In this document: one piece after another, positions 54,761 to 64,000 of the stretch
How positions within the stretch are numbered: position 1 is the first letter of the stretch
Layout of the letters: each line of letters starts with the position of its first letter
From: CBDAPI01 sp965249245
GTDB lineage: Bacteria > Acidobacteriota > UBA6911 > RPQK01 > CBDAPI01
NCBI GenBank assembly: GCA_965249245.1
Contig: CBDFLV010000006.1
Span: 1 to 64,000 of the forward strand
Length of the DNA: 64,000 bases
Reading direction: 5' to 3'
The notes under the pieces: generated by a model
The model's input: only the letters and a program-made list of their open reading frames with translations
Database searches by the model: none
What the model was told of the DNA's origin: nothing
Translations under genes and position numbers: made by a program

Positions 54761-54889
54761 AAGTCAGATTTCGGCCTAAATGCTTGATTTATAAGCCTTT
54801 TGTTTTCAAGGCCTTCTGTTGATCTGTGGTAAATATTCGGTAAACCCATCATCGGCTTTATGCCTAATGGGGTGAGGCGGGTTGGGAAC

Positions 54890-55750
54890 TCAAGTGGAGC
54901 GAAGCGATCTTCGGAAGTGTTTGCTCAGGGGGTAGAGCCAGATGCTTTTGGTGGGCAGATCGGCCTTGCGGTCACGGTCCAGCTTGCCCCGGCCCTGGGT
55001 CTGTCCGACATGGATCCAGTTGGCGGCCTTGTAGCAGGCGCCTGTGAAGCGCCCCGTGTCGACGAAGGTTTCCAGCAGAACGGGTCGGTAGGCGTAGCGG
55101 TCGTGCCAGTCCTCGGGGAGTTGACGCGCGGCCATGGCCAGCAGTTTAGAGGCCAGGTTCTTGGACTCGACCCAGGGAAGGATCAAGAAACGGGCGTTGT
55201 TGACGATCAGTTGAAGGTTTCTCTCCCTTTCCGAAGGACGCCAGCCGATGAAGCGGTCGCGAGGGGCGGTTTTCCAAGCGGCGGCGCCAAAGCCGAGCAG
55301 GGCCAGGATGCGGCTTTCGGAACAAGCGAAGTAGCGCAGCTGAGCACCCGGCAGGGGCTTGTATCCCAGATAGTGGTAGCGGTCGATGTATTCATTCCAC
55401 AAAGTGGAGTCGGGGCGGCTCAGGACCGGCTCCAGATGCAGGCCGGACAGCTCGTGCACGGGTCGGGACAGCAGCGGTTGTGGTGCGCTGCAGAAAGTGT
55501 GCTTGATTGGGCCCGAGCCTCCCTTCGGGTTGCGAGGGGGCGGCAGCTGCAGCAACCCCTGCCGATGCATGCGCAGCATGGCCACCCGGCAGCTCATCTC
55601 CTTGAGGCCACCGTCAGGCTTGAACCAGCCCAAGAGCTGGCAGGCCAAGCGGGAGAGCTGGGCCCGCGAGCGGGTCGGATCTTCGCCAATCAGCTCACAC
55701 AGTCGCCGCATCTCCCGGCCGCTAAAGTCTCGCCCGCAGAAGCGTTTCAT
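54890..55750 (-). CDS. DUF4338 (DruA-like) protein, copy C
   Basis: 286 residues, the same product as in copies A and B, starting in a 4-base overlap with the transposase stop. The DUF4338 core (HYLGYKPLPGAQLRYFAC, NNARFLILPWVESKNLA) is intact. Nothing distinguishes this copy functionally. Confidence 0.85.
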   Translation of the reverse strand: MKRFCGRDFSGREMRRLCELIGEDPTRSRAQLSRLACQLLGWFKPDGGLKEMSCRVAMLRMHRQGLLQLPPPRNPKGGSGPIKHTFCSAPQPLLSRPVHELSGLHLEPVLSRPDSTLWNEYIDRYHYLGYKPLPGAQLRYFACSESRILALLGFGAAAWKTAPRDRFIGWRPSERERNLQLIVNNARFLILPWVESKNLASKLLAMAARQLPEDWHDRYAYRPVLLETFVDTGRFTGACYKAANWIHVGQTQGRGKLDRDRKADLPTKSIWLYPLSKHFRRSLRST

Positions 55751-57369
55751 CCAGCCTCCGCTGCCGGCGTCCTGGCCCAGGTCAATGCGCGGGCACGATG
55801 GGGGCTTATTTCCCAGGGAAGAAAAGGATCCAGGTCGGGTGGCGGCTGTCCGCCTTGCCTAGCGCAGGCCTGCAGATAGTCCCTGAGCCACAGGCGGGGG
55901 TTGAGGCCGTTGAGTCGCAGGGTGGCAAAGATGCTGAATAAGCTGGCCGCCAACTGGGCGCTCCAGCGGCTGCCTGAGCCGTAGTAATTCTTGCGTCCCA
56001 CCACCGGGTTGCGCAAGGCGCGTTCGGCGGCGTTGTTGTCCATAGCCACTTCCGGTTGATCCACAAACACGGTCAGCCCTGGCCAGTGTCGAGCCAGGCT
56101 TTTCAGGACCTTGCGACAGGGGGGAGCCAGGCTGGGAAGCTGGCGTTGAGCCTCGCATTGCTCTCGCATTTTCTCAACCGCCACCCGCAGCTTTCGATCG
56201 GCCCGGGCCCATTCCAAGGGCTGATCGCGAACTGCCAGCCGCAGCTGATTGGCAGCAAAGAGCCGGCCAATGTCGTCAATCCACATCAGGGACCAGTCCT
56301 GCCAGGGGGGGTGGGATAGGCCCAGTCGCCAAAAGTCGCGGCGCACGTGAGCCCAGCAAAAGGCATGGCAAATACGCCCCTCTGAGACCCGGACCAGCTT
56401 CTTATAGGCAGAATATCGATCGGTGAGTAAAGTGCCCTGGGCGCTGCCGAAGTGAGATTGAGGCACTGCAGACGAGCGACTGGGTTGGAGCTGGTACACG
56501 ACTGTGGAGGCCGACAAAAACACCCACAAATGCCAGAGCCGTCCGCTTTTGCCTTCCACCGCCACAAACACCGGCCAGCCGGTCTCGTCGGCTTGCCAGT
56601 TCTCCTGGGTGAGCTGCTGCTGGGCGATCGCCTCGGCCACCGGCAAAAACAGACCCTGCAGTTTTTTCAGCCCTCCGGCCACCGTTCCTGCAGAGAGAGT
56701 CAAACCGTGGTCTCGCCACTGCTGCAACAGACGGTGGGTGGGGCGGCAATGGTCAAACTTCTCCAGCAGAATCTCCACCCAAACCGAAATCCCTAGTTTG
56801 CCTTTGGGAATCAAGCGTGCCGGGGCGGGCGCCGTGACAATGCCGGGCAGCACCCCGCAGCGGCAGGCCGCTTTGTACTTGCGCCGCCGGATCACCCGCC
56901 GGTGGGCCCGCACTTCGATTTCGGCCACCTCGGCGTCTTCCGTCCAGCCCAAGGCTTCCAGTGCCAGACCGCATTTCGGACAGCTTTTTTGGGCTTCCTC
57001 CAGATCCACTACCTCTTCCTGGGCTGCCAACCCGTCCAGAGTGGTCCGACCGTGCCCCTGCTTGCCTTTTTGCTGCCCTCGGGGTCGCCCGCTCGCCTTG
57101 GGGCTGGAACTGCCAGCGCGCCCACCCTTGGCCTGTTCACTCTTGCGCCCCCAGAGCTGACTCTCCAGCTCTCGAACTCGAGCCCGCAGACTCAAGTTCT
57201 CTGACTTCAACTGCTTTTCTCTCTCCACCGCCCCGGCATGCTGGGCCTTCCAGTACGCTGCCGCCCAGCGCAGCCGGATGTACTCTTCCTTGGCCACCAA
57301 AACCCGCTTCGTCGAGCCATCAGCCGTCAGTCCACCCGATTCCGGCTTGGTGGTAGCACTCAGCTGCAT
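55747..57369 (-). CDS. IS66-family transposase, copy C
   Basis: The same 540-residue IS66 transposase as copies A and B with all catalytic and zinc-binding segments; near the C-terminus it combines PPPDLDP (as copy A) with FLPWEIS (as copy B). The ATG at 57369 follows AGGGAG. Intact. Confidence 0.92.
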   Translation of the reverse strand: MQLSATTKPESGGLTADGSTKRVLVAKEEYIRLRWAAAYWKAQHAGAVEREKQLKSENLSLRARVRELESQLWGRKSEQAKGGRAGSSSPKASGRPRGQQKGKQGHGRTTLDGLAAQEEVVDLEEAQKSCPKCGLALEALGWTEDAEVAEIEVRAHRRVIRRRKYKAACRCGVLPGIVTAPAPARLIPKGKLGISVWVEILLEKFDHCRPTHRLLQQWRDHGLTLSAGTVAGGLKKLQGLFLPVAEAIAQQQLTQENWQADETGWPVFVAVEGKSGRLWHLWVFLSASTVVYQLQPSRSSAVPQSHFGSAQGTLLTDRYSAYKKLVRVSEGRICHAFCWAHVRRDFWRLGLSHPPWQDWSLMWIDDIGRLFAANQLRLAVRDQPLEWARADRKLRVAVEKMREQCEAQRQLPSLAPPCRKVLKSLARHWPGLTVFVDQPEVAMDNNAAERALRNPVVGRKNYYGSGSRWSAQLAASLFSIFATLRLNGLNPRLWLRDYLQACARQGGQPPPDLDPFLPWEISPHRARALTWARTPAAEAG

Positions 57370-57557
57370 GCTCCCTGTATACACACTCGCAGCTTCTGTG
57401 TCCAGCAAAGTTTGACCGCGGGCTTATTTGGAAGTAGATTATTGCAAGACGGGGTTTACCGAATATTTACGATCTGTGTTGAGATCTGTTGAGATTTGTG
57501 GGTCTCGGGTGCTTTGAACAGCTACAATTTTGACTACAGTGGCATTTTCGACGTTGG

Positions 57558-57686
57558 TCAGGGCCATTGGAGCAAGTCAACAACACTTGCCTGAAGAAGC
57601 ACCAGTTTTTGGCCTGCCCCAGTTTCCCTGGCAATCCCTTCAAGTCTTCGGAAATCGAGGAACCCATCGATCGTGATGATTCTTAG
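57558..57686 (-). pseudogene. Possible C-terminal fragment of a STAS-like domain
   Basis: About 42 codons, LRIITIDGFLDFRRLEGIAR, GAGQKLVLLQASVVDLLQWP, have the helix-strand-helix rhythm of the end of anti-anti-sigma STAS domains. There is no start. Weak call. Confidence 0.3.
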
Positions 57687-57853
57687 GCAGCCTTTCTTGA
57701 CCGAGGAGCTTCTTCGCAAACGGCAGGCTTGCGGCCAGGCTTGAAAACGCTTTTGGTGTGAGCTCCCTGGCCGCTGACGGGAGGCCAGTAGCGCCGGAAT
57801 GCCAGCTCGAATCCAGACCATTTTTTGGTTGCGGGGGTTTGTGACTTTGACAT
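57683..57853 (-). CDS. Small basic protein, unknown
   Basis: 56 residues with an excellent ribosome site (AAGGAGGAAATCACA before ATG). The product (SKSQTPATKKWSGFELAFRR, YWPPVSGQGAHTKSVFKPGR) is Lys/Arg-rich, without membrane segment or Cys pair. It is read divergently from the ECF sigma factor gene 108 bases away and overlaps the STAS-like fragment at its stop. I do not recognise it; the ribosome site is the main reason to believe it is expressed. Confidence 0.5.
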   Translation of the reverse strand: MSKSQTPATKKWSGFELAFRRYWPPVSGQGAHTKSVFKPGRKPAVCEEAPRSRKAA

Positions 57854-57961
57854 TGTGATTTCCTCCTTTTTTGCTCGGTTTCTCATTGTCTTTACCTGAT
57901 AAAGCCGGAAACAGTCCTGGATTCCCTCACGCCCAGCAAAAAAAGTTAGAATGCAGGAAAC

Positions 57962-58525
57962 ATGAATCGTGAGCAGGGGGACGTTACGGGCCTGCTGAAG
58001 GCGTATGCCCAGGGTGATCGGAGTGTCTTCAAAGAGATCTTTCCGGTGGTCTATGAGGAGCTGCGTCGCATAGCGCGCCGCCGGTTGCGGAGCGAACGCA
58101 AAGACCACACACTCGGGGCTACGGCCCTCGTGCACGAGGCCTATCTGAAGCTGGTCAGACTGGAGAAGGTGAGATGGGAGAATCGGGCCCACATCTTTGC
58201 CATCGCAGCCCAGGCGATGCGCAACATTCTGATCGACTACGCCGTGAAGAGAAAAGCTCAGAAGCGGGGGGCCGGACGAGAGAAGCTCGGACTCGATGAA
58301 GTTGCCGCCATCGTGGAAGATCGGGCTGATGAGCTGCTGGCGCTGGATGAAGCATTGAAGCAGCTAGAAACCTTCGATGCACGCCAGGCACGCGTGGTGG
58401 AGTGTCGCGTTTTCGCGGGGCTCTCCATTGAAGAAACAGCCCGGCCGCTCCAGATTTCGGAGGCAACTGTCAGTCGTGACTGGATGGCGGCACGGGCCTG
58501 GCTGAACCGAGAACTGAGCGTCTGA
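57962..58525 (+). CDS. ECF-type RNA polymerase sigma factor
   Basis: 187 residues of the Acidobacteria/Planctomycetes-enriched ECF group that pairs with Ser/Thr kinases. Region 2 covers FPVVYEELRRIARRRLRSER to LGATALVHEAYLKLVR and the RNA polymerase/-10 region FAIAAQAMRNILIDYAVKRK; region 4 ends with the helix-turn-helix FAGLSIEETARPLQISEATV. No anti-sigma factor is adjacent; the downstream kinase, 23 bases away and presumably cotranscribed, probably regulates it or its targets. Intact. Confidence 0.92.
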   Translation: MNREQGDVTGLLKAYAQGDRSVFKEIFPVVYEELRRIARRRLRSERKDHTLGATALVHEAYLKLVRLEKVRWENRAHIFAIAAQAMRNILIDYAVKRKAQKRGAGREKLGLDEVAAIVEDRADELLALDEALKQLETFDARQARVVECRVFAGLSIEETARPLQISEATVSRDWMAARAWLNRELSV

Positions 58526-58548
58526 AGGCAAACTCGAGTGGCAACTCC

Positions 58549-61500
58549 ATGAAGCGTAGGCGATGGAAACAGATCAAAGCTCTTTTGGAAAGATTGCAGG
58601 AGTTGGCTCCTGGGGAACAGGAAAGCTTCATTGTGCAGGCCTGCGGCGATGATCAGCTGTTGCGAGACGAAATTACGTCGCTGCTGAAAGCTCATCGGGA
58701 AACGGGACCGGTGGATGAACTTGCCGGTGCTCTCTCCGGGTCGCTCCTGGTCCCGTTCTCGCCCGGGAGGCAGATCTCATCTGGTCAAGAGATAGGATCC
58801 TATAAGGTACTCGGTCTGATCGGCCGGGGGGGCATGGGTGAGGTCTACAAGGCAGAGGACACTCGCCTCGGTCGCACGGTAGCGCTCAAGTTGCTGGTTC
58901 CCGAGGCTGCTCGAGGGCGGGAGGCCAAACAGCGATTGCTGCGCGAGGCGCGAGCCACGTCGGCCCTCAATCATCCCAACATCGTCACCATCTACTCGAT
59001 CGAGAAAACAAGAAATTTCGACTACATCGTCATGGAGTACGTGGACGGCGACACGCTGGCATCGAGAATCGAGCGACGGAGCCTGGAACTGGCGGAGGTT
59101 CTCGAGGTCGGTATCCAGGTCGCAGAGGCCCTTCAGGCAGCCCACACCATTGGCGTCATTCACAGAGATGTCAAGCCGTCCAATGTACTTATCAGCTCCG
59201 GGGGCCAGATCAAGCTGGTTGACTTCGGCGTGGCTAAAAGAGTGAGTCGAGTTGGTGGGGAGTCGACCACGAGAAACGATTCGTTTCTCCTTACAGCCGA
59301 CGGGACTATCCTGGGAACCGTCGCCTATATGTCTCCCGAGCAGACGCGCGGCGAGGCCCTGGATCAGCGAACCGATCTGTTTTCACTGGGGACATTTCTT
59401 TATCAAGCAGCCACGGGCGAGTTGCCCTTTCAGGGACCGAGTGCCTTGTCGATCATGCACGAGATTGCGGTAACCGACCCCCCTCCGCCCAACGTCGTCG
59501 ACCCGGCCCTTCCACCTGAATTCAGTGCAATTGTCCAGCGTGCGCTGGCCAAGAACAAAGAGGAAAGGTTCCTCTCCGCAGCGGAGATGGCCGAGGACAT
59601 GAAGCGGTTGAGGGACGGACCGGGACAAAGATCCTCTTCTGCCACCAGGAGTCGCCACGAACCCAGGGCGCGACCTGGCCGAGGCCAGAAGATGGAGCGC
59701 GGCGCGCCCACTGCCGCTTCCGAAGACGTCCCCGGGCCGGAACCACTCAGCTACACTCCCGCACACCTGGCGGGAAAGATCCTCACATCCCGCCCGTTTG
59801 TCGAAGGTGAGCGAAAAAGAATTACCGTTCTTTTCTGTGATCTCACTGATCCGGTCTCTTCTACCTCGCCCCCGGATCCCGAAACCAGGCACCGCCTCTT
59901 GAACCGGCTTTTCGAGCTGGCGGTGGAAGAGGTATACCGCTACGAGGGTGTGATCCATCAGTTTGGGGAAAACGGTTTTGTGGCCCTGTTTGGAGCACCC
60001 ATTGCCCATGAGCATCACGCCTGGAGGGCAGTGCTGGCGACCGTCAGTCTCCGCGAACGGCTGAGGTCACAGGAGTTGACTTCTGGAGAGCGGAAGGCGT
60101 CTCCCCGCATGGGACTGAACACGGGAGAGGTAATAGTCGGCGCCATTGGGGACAATCTGAGGATGAATTACACCCCGGTTGGAAACACGACTGAGGTCGC
60201 AGATTCCCTTCAGGCGCGTGCCAGGGCGGGGCAGATTCTCATCTCCAACAGTACCTTTGGACTGGTCGAGGGGTATTGCACCATGCGATTCCTGGATGAA
60301 GCCCAGACCGAGGGGAAAGGGGAGCCGATTAGAGCCTGGGAGGTTCTGTCTGCCCGGCGTATGGGGACACGCCTGGAGGTGGCAGCCAGGCGTGGGCTCA
60401 CTCCCTTTGTGGGACGCAAGCGAGAGTTGCAGCTCCTCACCGAGTCTTTTGACAAGGCTCGAGAAGGTCACGGTCAAATTGTCTTTCTGGTCGGGGACGC
60501 TGGCATCGGGAAGTCTCGGCTTGTGAAGGAGTTTCATCGAAGCACAGACAAACAGGCCACCTGGATCGAGGGACACGCGATGTCCTTCGGGCAGTCCATG
60601 GCTTTCCATCCGCTGATCGACCTGCTCAAGTGTAACTTCCAGATTGAAGAGGACGATTCGGAGGACATGATTCTGGAGAAGACCGCGAACGGTGTTCTCG
60701 AGCTCGATCCTCACCTGGAACCGATTCTCCCCTTTCTACGCTACCTTTTGAGCGTCAATCCCGGCGATCCGGCGGTCAGGGAAATGGATCCCAAACTGAG
60801 GAGGGCGGAGGTGTTCGATGCTCTTCGAAAGCTTCTCCTCCGCGCTGCCGAGGTGAAGCCGCAGATTGTCCTTTTTGAGGACCTGCACTGGATGGAGCGG
60901 GCCACGGAAGAGTTCCTGGTCTTGACGGCCGACAGCATTCCCTCCAGCCGCATGCTCTGGCTCTTCACCTACCGACCTGACTATGTCCATCCCTTTGGCG
61001 ACAGGACCTATCATGCGCGAATTACCCTGGGTACTCTTTCCTCCGAAAACACGCTGCAGATGGCAAAAGCGATGCTGGCTGCCAAAGATCTCCCCGGGAA
61101 ACTGGGGGCTCTCATCGTTCAGAAGGCCGAGGGAAACCCATTCTTTGTGGAGGAGGTTGTCCGGTCACTTCGAGAGACACGAGCCATTGCACCCCGCGGA
61201 GACAAGCTCATCCTGACCAGACCGCTTGACCAGATCGGCGTACCCGACAGTATTCAGGAAGTTCTCATGTCTCGCATCGATCACCTGGAGGAGGGGCCCA
61301 AAAAGACTCTCCAGCTGGCCTCAGTGATCGGCCGGGAGTTCACACATCGCCTGCTGGATCAGCTGGCTGACTTTGGCGAAGGGACGGAGCGTTATCTGCA
61401 GGAACTCAAGGCCACCGAACTGATTTTCGAAAAGCGCCTCTTTCCCGAAGTGACTTACATCTTTCGTCACGCCCTTACCCAGGAGGTGGCTCACAACTCT

Positions 61501-61989
61501 TTGCTGGAACAGCATCGACGGCAACTGCATTGCAGGATCGGCGAGGCGATGGAGGCGCTCTTGGCAGGTCGGCTGACTGATCACTATGAAGTTCTTGCTC
61601 ACCACTTCGAGCAGGGAGAGGCGTGGGTGAAAGCGCTCGAGTACCTGTGCAAATCGGCGGAGAAGGCTGCTCAGGCCTTTGCCCCACGTGAGGCGATGGC
61701 CCTTTACGGGCAGGCTCTGGCAGTCGCCCGTCGCCTGGGTGACGCGGTCGACGGCATGACGGTGATGGATATCCACCAGGCTCGATCCGCCCTCGCCTTT
61801 GTGATGAGTGATTTTGAAGCTTCTCGGGCCGAGTCGGAAAGACTCCTGGCTCTGGCTCATGAGGCTGGAGATGGCATTCGAGAAGCCAACGCCCAGGCGC
61901 TATATTGCCTGGGCGTCAACCTGGCTTCGCGATCTGGATCACGCCATTGTTTCCGCCCGCAGGGCTACGGAACGTGTCAACAACTTTGA
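58549..61989 (+). pseudogene. Ser/Thr kinase-cyclase-AAA-TPR protein, C-terminus removed by IS3
   Basis: The visible 1,142 native residues hold a kinase domain (IGRGGMGEVY at 91-100, VALKLL with Lys 114, HRDVKPSN at 205, DFGVAK at 225, GTVAYMSPEQ), a class III nucleotide-cyclase domain (about 415-600), a predicted ATPase domain with GDAGIGKSRL near 650 and ILFEDLHWME-like sequence, and the first TPRs. In the cyclase the second metal-site motif is FGENGFVALFG instead of GDG, so catalysis is doubtful. IS3 copy 2 begins at 61975; the last codons to 61989 belong to the IS. The N-terminal kinase could still be made. Confidence 0.85.
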
Positions 61990-62023
61990 GACACTTTGGT
62001 GAATAAATTACAGTAGCGTCATC

Positions 62024-63022
62024 TCAGGGGTCCTTCTTTTCGGGAGGGTTGATCCAAACCGCCTCTGGAAGAGCGGGAGGAACGGGTTTGCCATTGGGAA
62101 ATCTCTCCTGGAAGAGTGCATGGGCGGCCTCCAGTGTTTGGGCTCGATTGCGACGTGTGGCGATGGCGGTGAGGTAGTGCACGTCCTCGGGAGTGTGCAG
62201 GCCGATACCCGAATGGCGATGGTCGCGGTTATACCAATCGAAGAACTCCCGGCAAAAGGTTCTGGCTTGCTGGATGGTGCCGAATCGAGCCGGGAATTCG
62301 GGCCGGTACTTGAGGGTCTTGAATTGGGCCTCCGAGTAGGGATTGTCGTCACAGACGTGAGGCCGAGAGTGAGACTTGGTCACTCCCAGATCGGCCAGCA
62401 GCAAGGCCAGTGCCTTGGAACTCATCGACGACCCTCGATCAGCATGGAGGGTGAGATCTCCCGACACGATCGCCTGCTTGGAGTAGCTCTGGGCGATCAA
62501 AGCCTTGGCCAGGCGTGAGTTCTCCTGGGTGGCCACCATCCAGCCCACCACGTAGCGGCTGAAGATATCCAGAACCACATAGAGGTAGTAATAACTCCAT
62601 TTGACGGGACCCTTGAGCTTGGTGATGTCCCATGACCAACATTGGTTGGGGCCGGTGGCCAGGAGTTCTGGCTTGGCGTATTGGGGATGGCGGCGCTGGC
62701 GGCGACGCTCCTTGACTTCCAGACGTTGGGACAGAATGCGATACATGGTTCGGATCGAGCACAAGTATCGCCCTTCATCCAGTAGCTCCGCCCACACTGT
62801 GGCGGGAGCTTTGTCGACAAACCGCTGGCTGTGCAGGACCTCCACGACAGCTTCCTTCTCGGGCGGGCTCAAGGCGCGTGGGGATGCGGGCCGAGGTCGA
62901 GGATCCATCGCCGGCCGTTCCCGCCGAAGTTTCTCCCGATACAGACTGGATGGCGGCAGATCCAGAGCCTGACAGCCGGCCCGGACTCCGTGGGATTGTG
63001 AGAATCGCAAAGCTTCGTCCAT
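62024..63022 (-). CDS. IS3-family transposase OrfB, copy 2
   Basis: 332 residues with WSWDITKLKG, LHADRGSSMSS and DNPYSEAQFKTLKY as the DDE core. Differences from copy 1 are scattered (for example DPRPRPASPRALSPPEKEAV near the N-terminus), showing an older split between the copies than for the IS66 elements. The start overlaps the orfA stop by one base. Intact. Confidence 0.9.
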   Translation of the reverse strand: MDEALRFSQSHGVRAGCQALDLPPSSLYREKLRRERPAMDPRPRPASPRALSPPEKEAVVEVLHSQRFVDKAPATVWAELLDEGRYLCSIRTMYRILSQRLEVKERRRQRRHPQYAKPELLATGPNQCWSWDITKLKGPVKWSYYYLYVVLDIFSRYVVGWMVATQENSRLAKALIAQSYSKQAIVSGDLTLHADRGSSMSSKALALLLADLGVTKSHSRPHVCDDNPYSEAQFKTLKYRPEFPARFGTIQQARTFCREFFDWYNRDHRHSGIGLHTPEDVHYLTAIATRRNRAQTLEAAHALFQERFPNGKPVPPALPEAVWINPPEKKDP

Positions 63023-63522
63023 CAGCTCTCGTCTCCGTTCTCTTCGCTGCTCGCCAGAGAGATCCCCAACAGTTGCGAGACTTTTTTTTGGAGATCCAGC
63101 ATGGCTTCAAACTTCTCGAGCTTGCGCTTCAACTTCCGATTCTCGGCCTGAACTTGCCTCAATTGATGATCCAGAGGATTGACCGGCTTGGACTTGCGCC
63201 CCCGCTTGCGAGGAGTCAGCGCCTGCAGCGTTCCTTCCTCGCGTTGTCGTCGCCAGGTCTGAAGATTCGACCAGTAAAGTCCTTCTCGGCGCAGCAAGGC
63301 TCCCACTCCGCCCGACTCTTCACATCCATCGGCCTGCTCCAGGATCCGGAGCTTATAGCGGGCTGAAAATCGGCGACGCGTGGCCTTGCTGGGAACTTCC
63401 GGATCGGGTCTAGGAAGAACCCTGTCGGGCTCAGTCCGTTCCGCACCGATTTTGGGGACCTCTCCGCTTCGCTCCGAAGTCTCCAAAATCCTCAGTTTCT
63501 TATCGCTCCTGTTTACCATCAT
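63022..63522 (-). CDS. IS3-family OrfA, copy 2
   Basis: 166 residues, one more than copy 1 because of an insertion at DGCEESGGVGALLRREGLYW. The helix-turn-helix, the RKRGRKSK linker and the leucine-zipper-like helix are retained. Confidence 0.85.
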   Translation of the reverse strand: MMVNRSDKKLRILETSERSGEVPKIGAERTEPDRVLPRPDPEVPSKATRRRFSARYKLRILEQADGCEESGGVGALLRREGLYWSNLQTWRRQREEGTLQALTPRKRGRKSKPVNPLDHQLRQVQAENRKLKRKLEKFEAMLDLQKKVSQLLGISLASSEENGDES

Positions 63523-63626
63523 CGTGTGATCCAGCTTCTCACCCTCTAGTCTAATTTAGTGGGGAAGAAGTGTCTCACCCATGTTGGCACAGAGGGCTAT
63601 TGAGCTCCCGAGCCTCTGGAGGCCAG

Positions 63627-64000
63627 TGATTGGCGACAGTTAGAATTCCCCGCGACGACAAATGGAATTCCCCGCTTTTTCAGGGCTGATCCTGACCATG
63701 AGGGCATGGTTAAGGATCAGCAAGTGCGGAGGTTAGTAAAGTTGAAGAAGAACGAGAAGACGCTAACGATGGCGGCGGCCAAAGCGGGGATGTCGCGAAA
63801 GACAGCTCGCAAGTACCTGAAGTCGGGAAAGCTACCGAGCCAGTGTCAGCCGGAACGGTATTGGAGAACTCGATCGGATCCGTTCGAGTCGGTGTGGCCG
63901 GAGGTGAAAGAGATCCTGAAGCGATCGCCGACGGTGGAAGCAAAAGCGGTGTTCGATCATTTGTGTCGTCAGCAGGAAGGGGCCTTCCAGCAAGGCCAGT
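63627..64000 (+). mobile_element. IS21-family insertion sequence, copy 2 (cut by window end)
   Basis: From TGATTGGCGACAGTTAGAAT onward this is the same sequence as the right end of copy 1 in the opposite orientation. The right-hand part lies beyond the window. Confidence 0.92.
63706..64000 (+). CDS. istA: IstA-type transposase, N-terminal part (cut by window end)
   Basis: 98 codons from the ATG at 63706, identical by eye to the start of istA at 25985 (KNEKTLTMAAAKAGMSRKTA helix-turn-helix onward). The frame is open at the window end, so completeness cannot be judged. Confidence 0.92.
   Translation, partial: MVKDQQVRRLVKLKKNEKTLTMAAAKAGMSRKTARKYLKSGKLPSQCQPERYWRTRSDPFESVWPEVKEILKRSPTVEAKAVFDHLCRQQEGAFQQGQ

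Larger units (their letters stand above)
54829..57470 (-). mobile_element. IS66-family (ISBst12-like) element, copy C
   Basis: 2,642 bases, same orientation as copy A, flanked by an exact 8-base duplication GATCTGTG at 54821-54828 and 57471-57478. It lies 68 bases from the tRNA-Ala fragment. Confidence 0.95.
61975..63589 (-). mobile_element. IS3-family insertion sequence, copy 2
   Basis: Ends TGTCAACAACTTTGAGACAC (left) and, read inward from the right, TGCCAACATGGGTGAGACAC. Diverged from copy 1 at many bases but with the same two genes. It interrupts the kinase gene on its left; to its right 37 bases separate it from IS21 copy 2. Confidence 0.85.

Overview
The window looks like a chromosomal segment of a high-GC, Gram-negative bacterium, most likely an Acidobacteriota member or relative. 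The clues are a TonB-dependent receptor remnant with an N-terminal carboxypeptidase-regulatory-like domain, an ECF sigma factor paired with a very large Ser/Thr kinase, a PQQ-type propeller, a sulfatase and an Aco-type 2-oxoacid dehydrogenase set. No rRNA or core phylogenetic marker except GroESL is present, so the phylum is an inference. The genome appears to be eroding: there are three near-identical IS66-type elements, two IS3-type elements, two IS21-type elements (one cut by the window end), a Tn7/Mu-like transposon, group II intron remnants, and at least nine truncated or frameshifted genes.

Layout. 1-4.7 kb: intron fragment, a DDE transposase/ATPase transposon, a deletion-derived group II intron sitting in a dispersed GC-rich repeat. 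4.7-11.4 kb: sulfatase pseudogene, HpcH/HpaI aldolase, PQQ-like propeller, TPR protein. 11.4-16.6 kb: IS3 inside a pair of inverted repeats, lipoprotein fragment, IS66 copy A. 16.6-23.2 kb: receptor pseudogene, outer-membrane protein, 1,317-residue secreted propeller/repeat protein. 23.2-29.7 kb: intron remnant, IS21, gene remnants (ppk2, enoyl-CoA hydratase/CoA-transferase, fpr, methylmalonyl-CoA mutase) around an intact HtrA protease. 29.8-33.0 kb: acoA-acoB-acoC. 33.5-47.1 kb: Flp pilin, then the main discovery, a long minus-strand ubiquitin-like conjugation cluster with IS66 copy B inside its first gene. 47.4-54 kb: transhydrogenase, PP2C phosphatase, CIRCE-groES-groEL, SagB-like oxidoreductase. 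54.2-64 kb: tRNA-Ala 3' fragment, IS66 copy C, ECF sigma factor and kinase (kinase truncated by IS3 copy 2), start of IS21 copy 2.

The ubiquitin-like cluster (47063 down to 33819) is read as one tightly packed transcription unit: unknown protein, FHA-like/RING-type zinc protein (E3-like), ThiF/E1, UBC-type E2, unknown protein, beta-grasp protein, JAMM peptidase, ARC/Mpa-like AAA ATPase, then a second module resembling PRTRC proteins: beta-grasp protein with an internal Gly-Gly, E2-like protein, JAMM peptidase, ThiF. Neighbouring genes mostly overlap by 4-8 bases or are separated by a few tens of bases. It therefore encodes activating, conjugating, ligase-like, deconjugating and unfoldase functions in duplicate. 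Both E2-type frames carry a -1 frameshift and the first gene is split by IS66, so this copy may be decaying, may contain assembly errors, or may use recoding.
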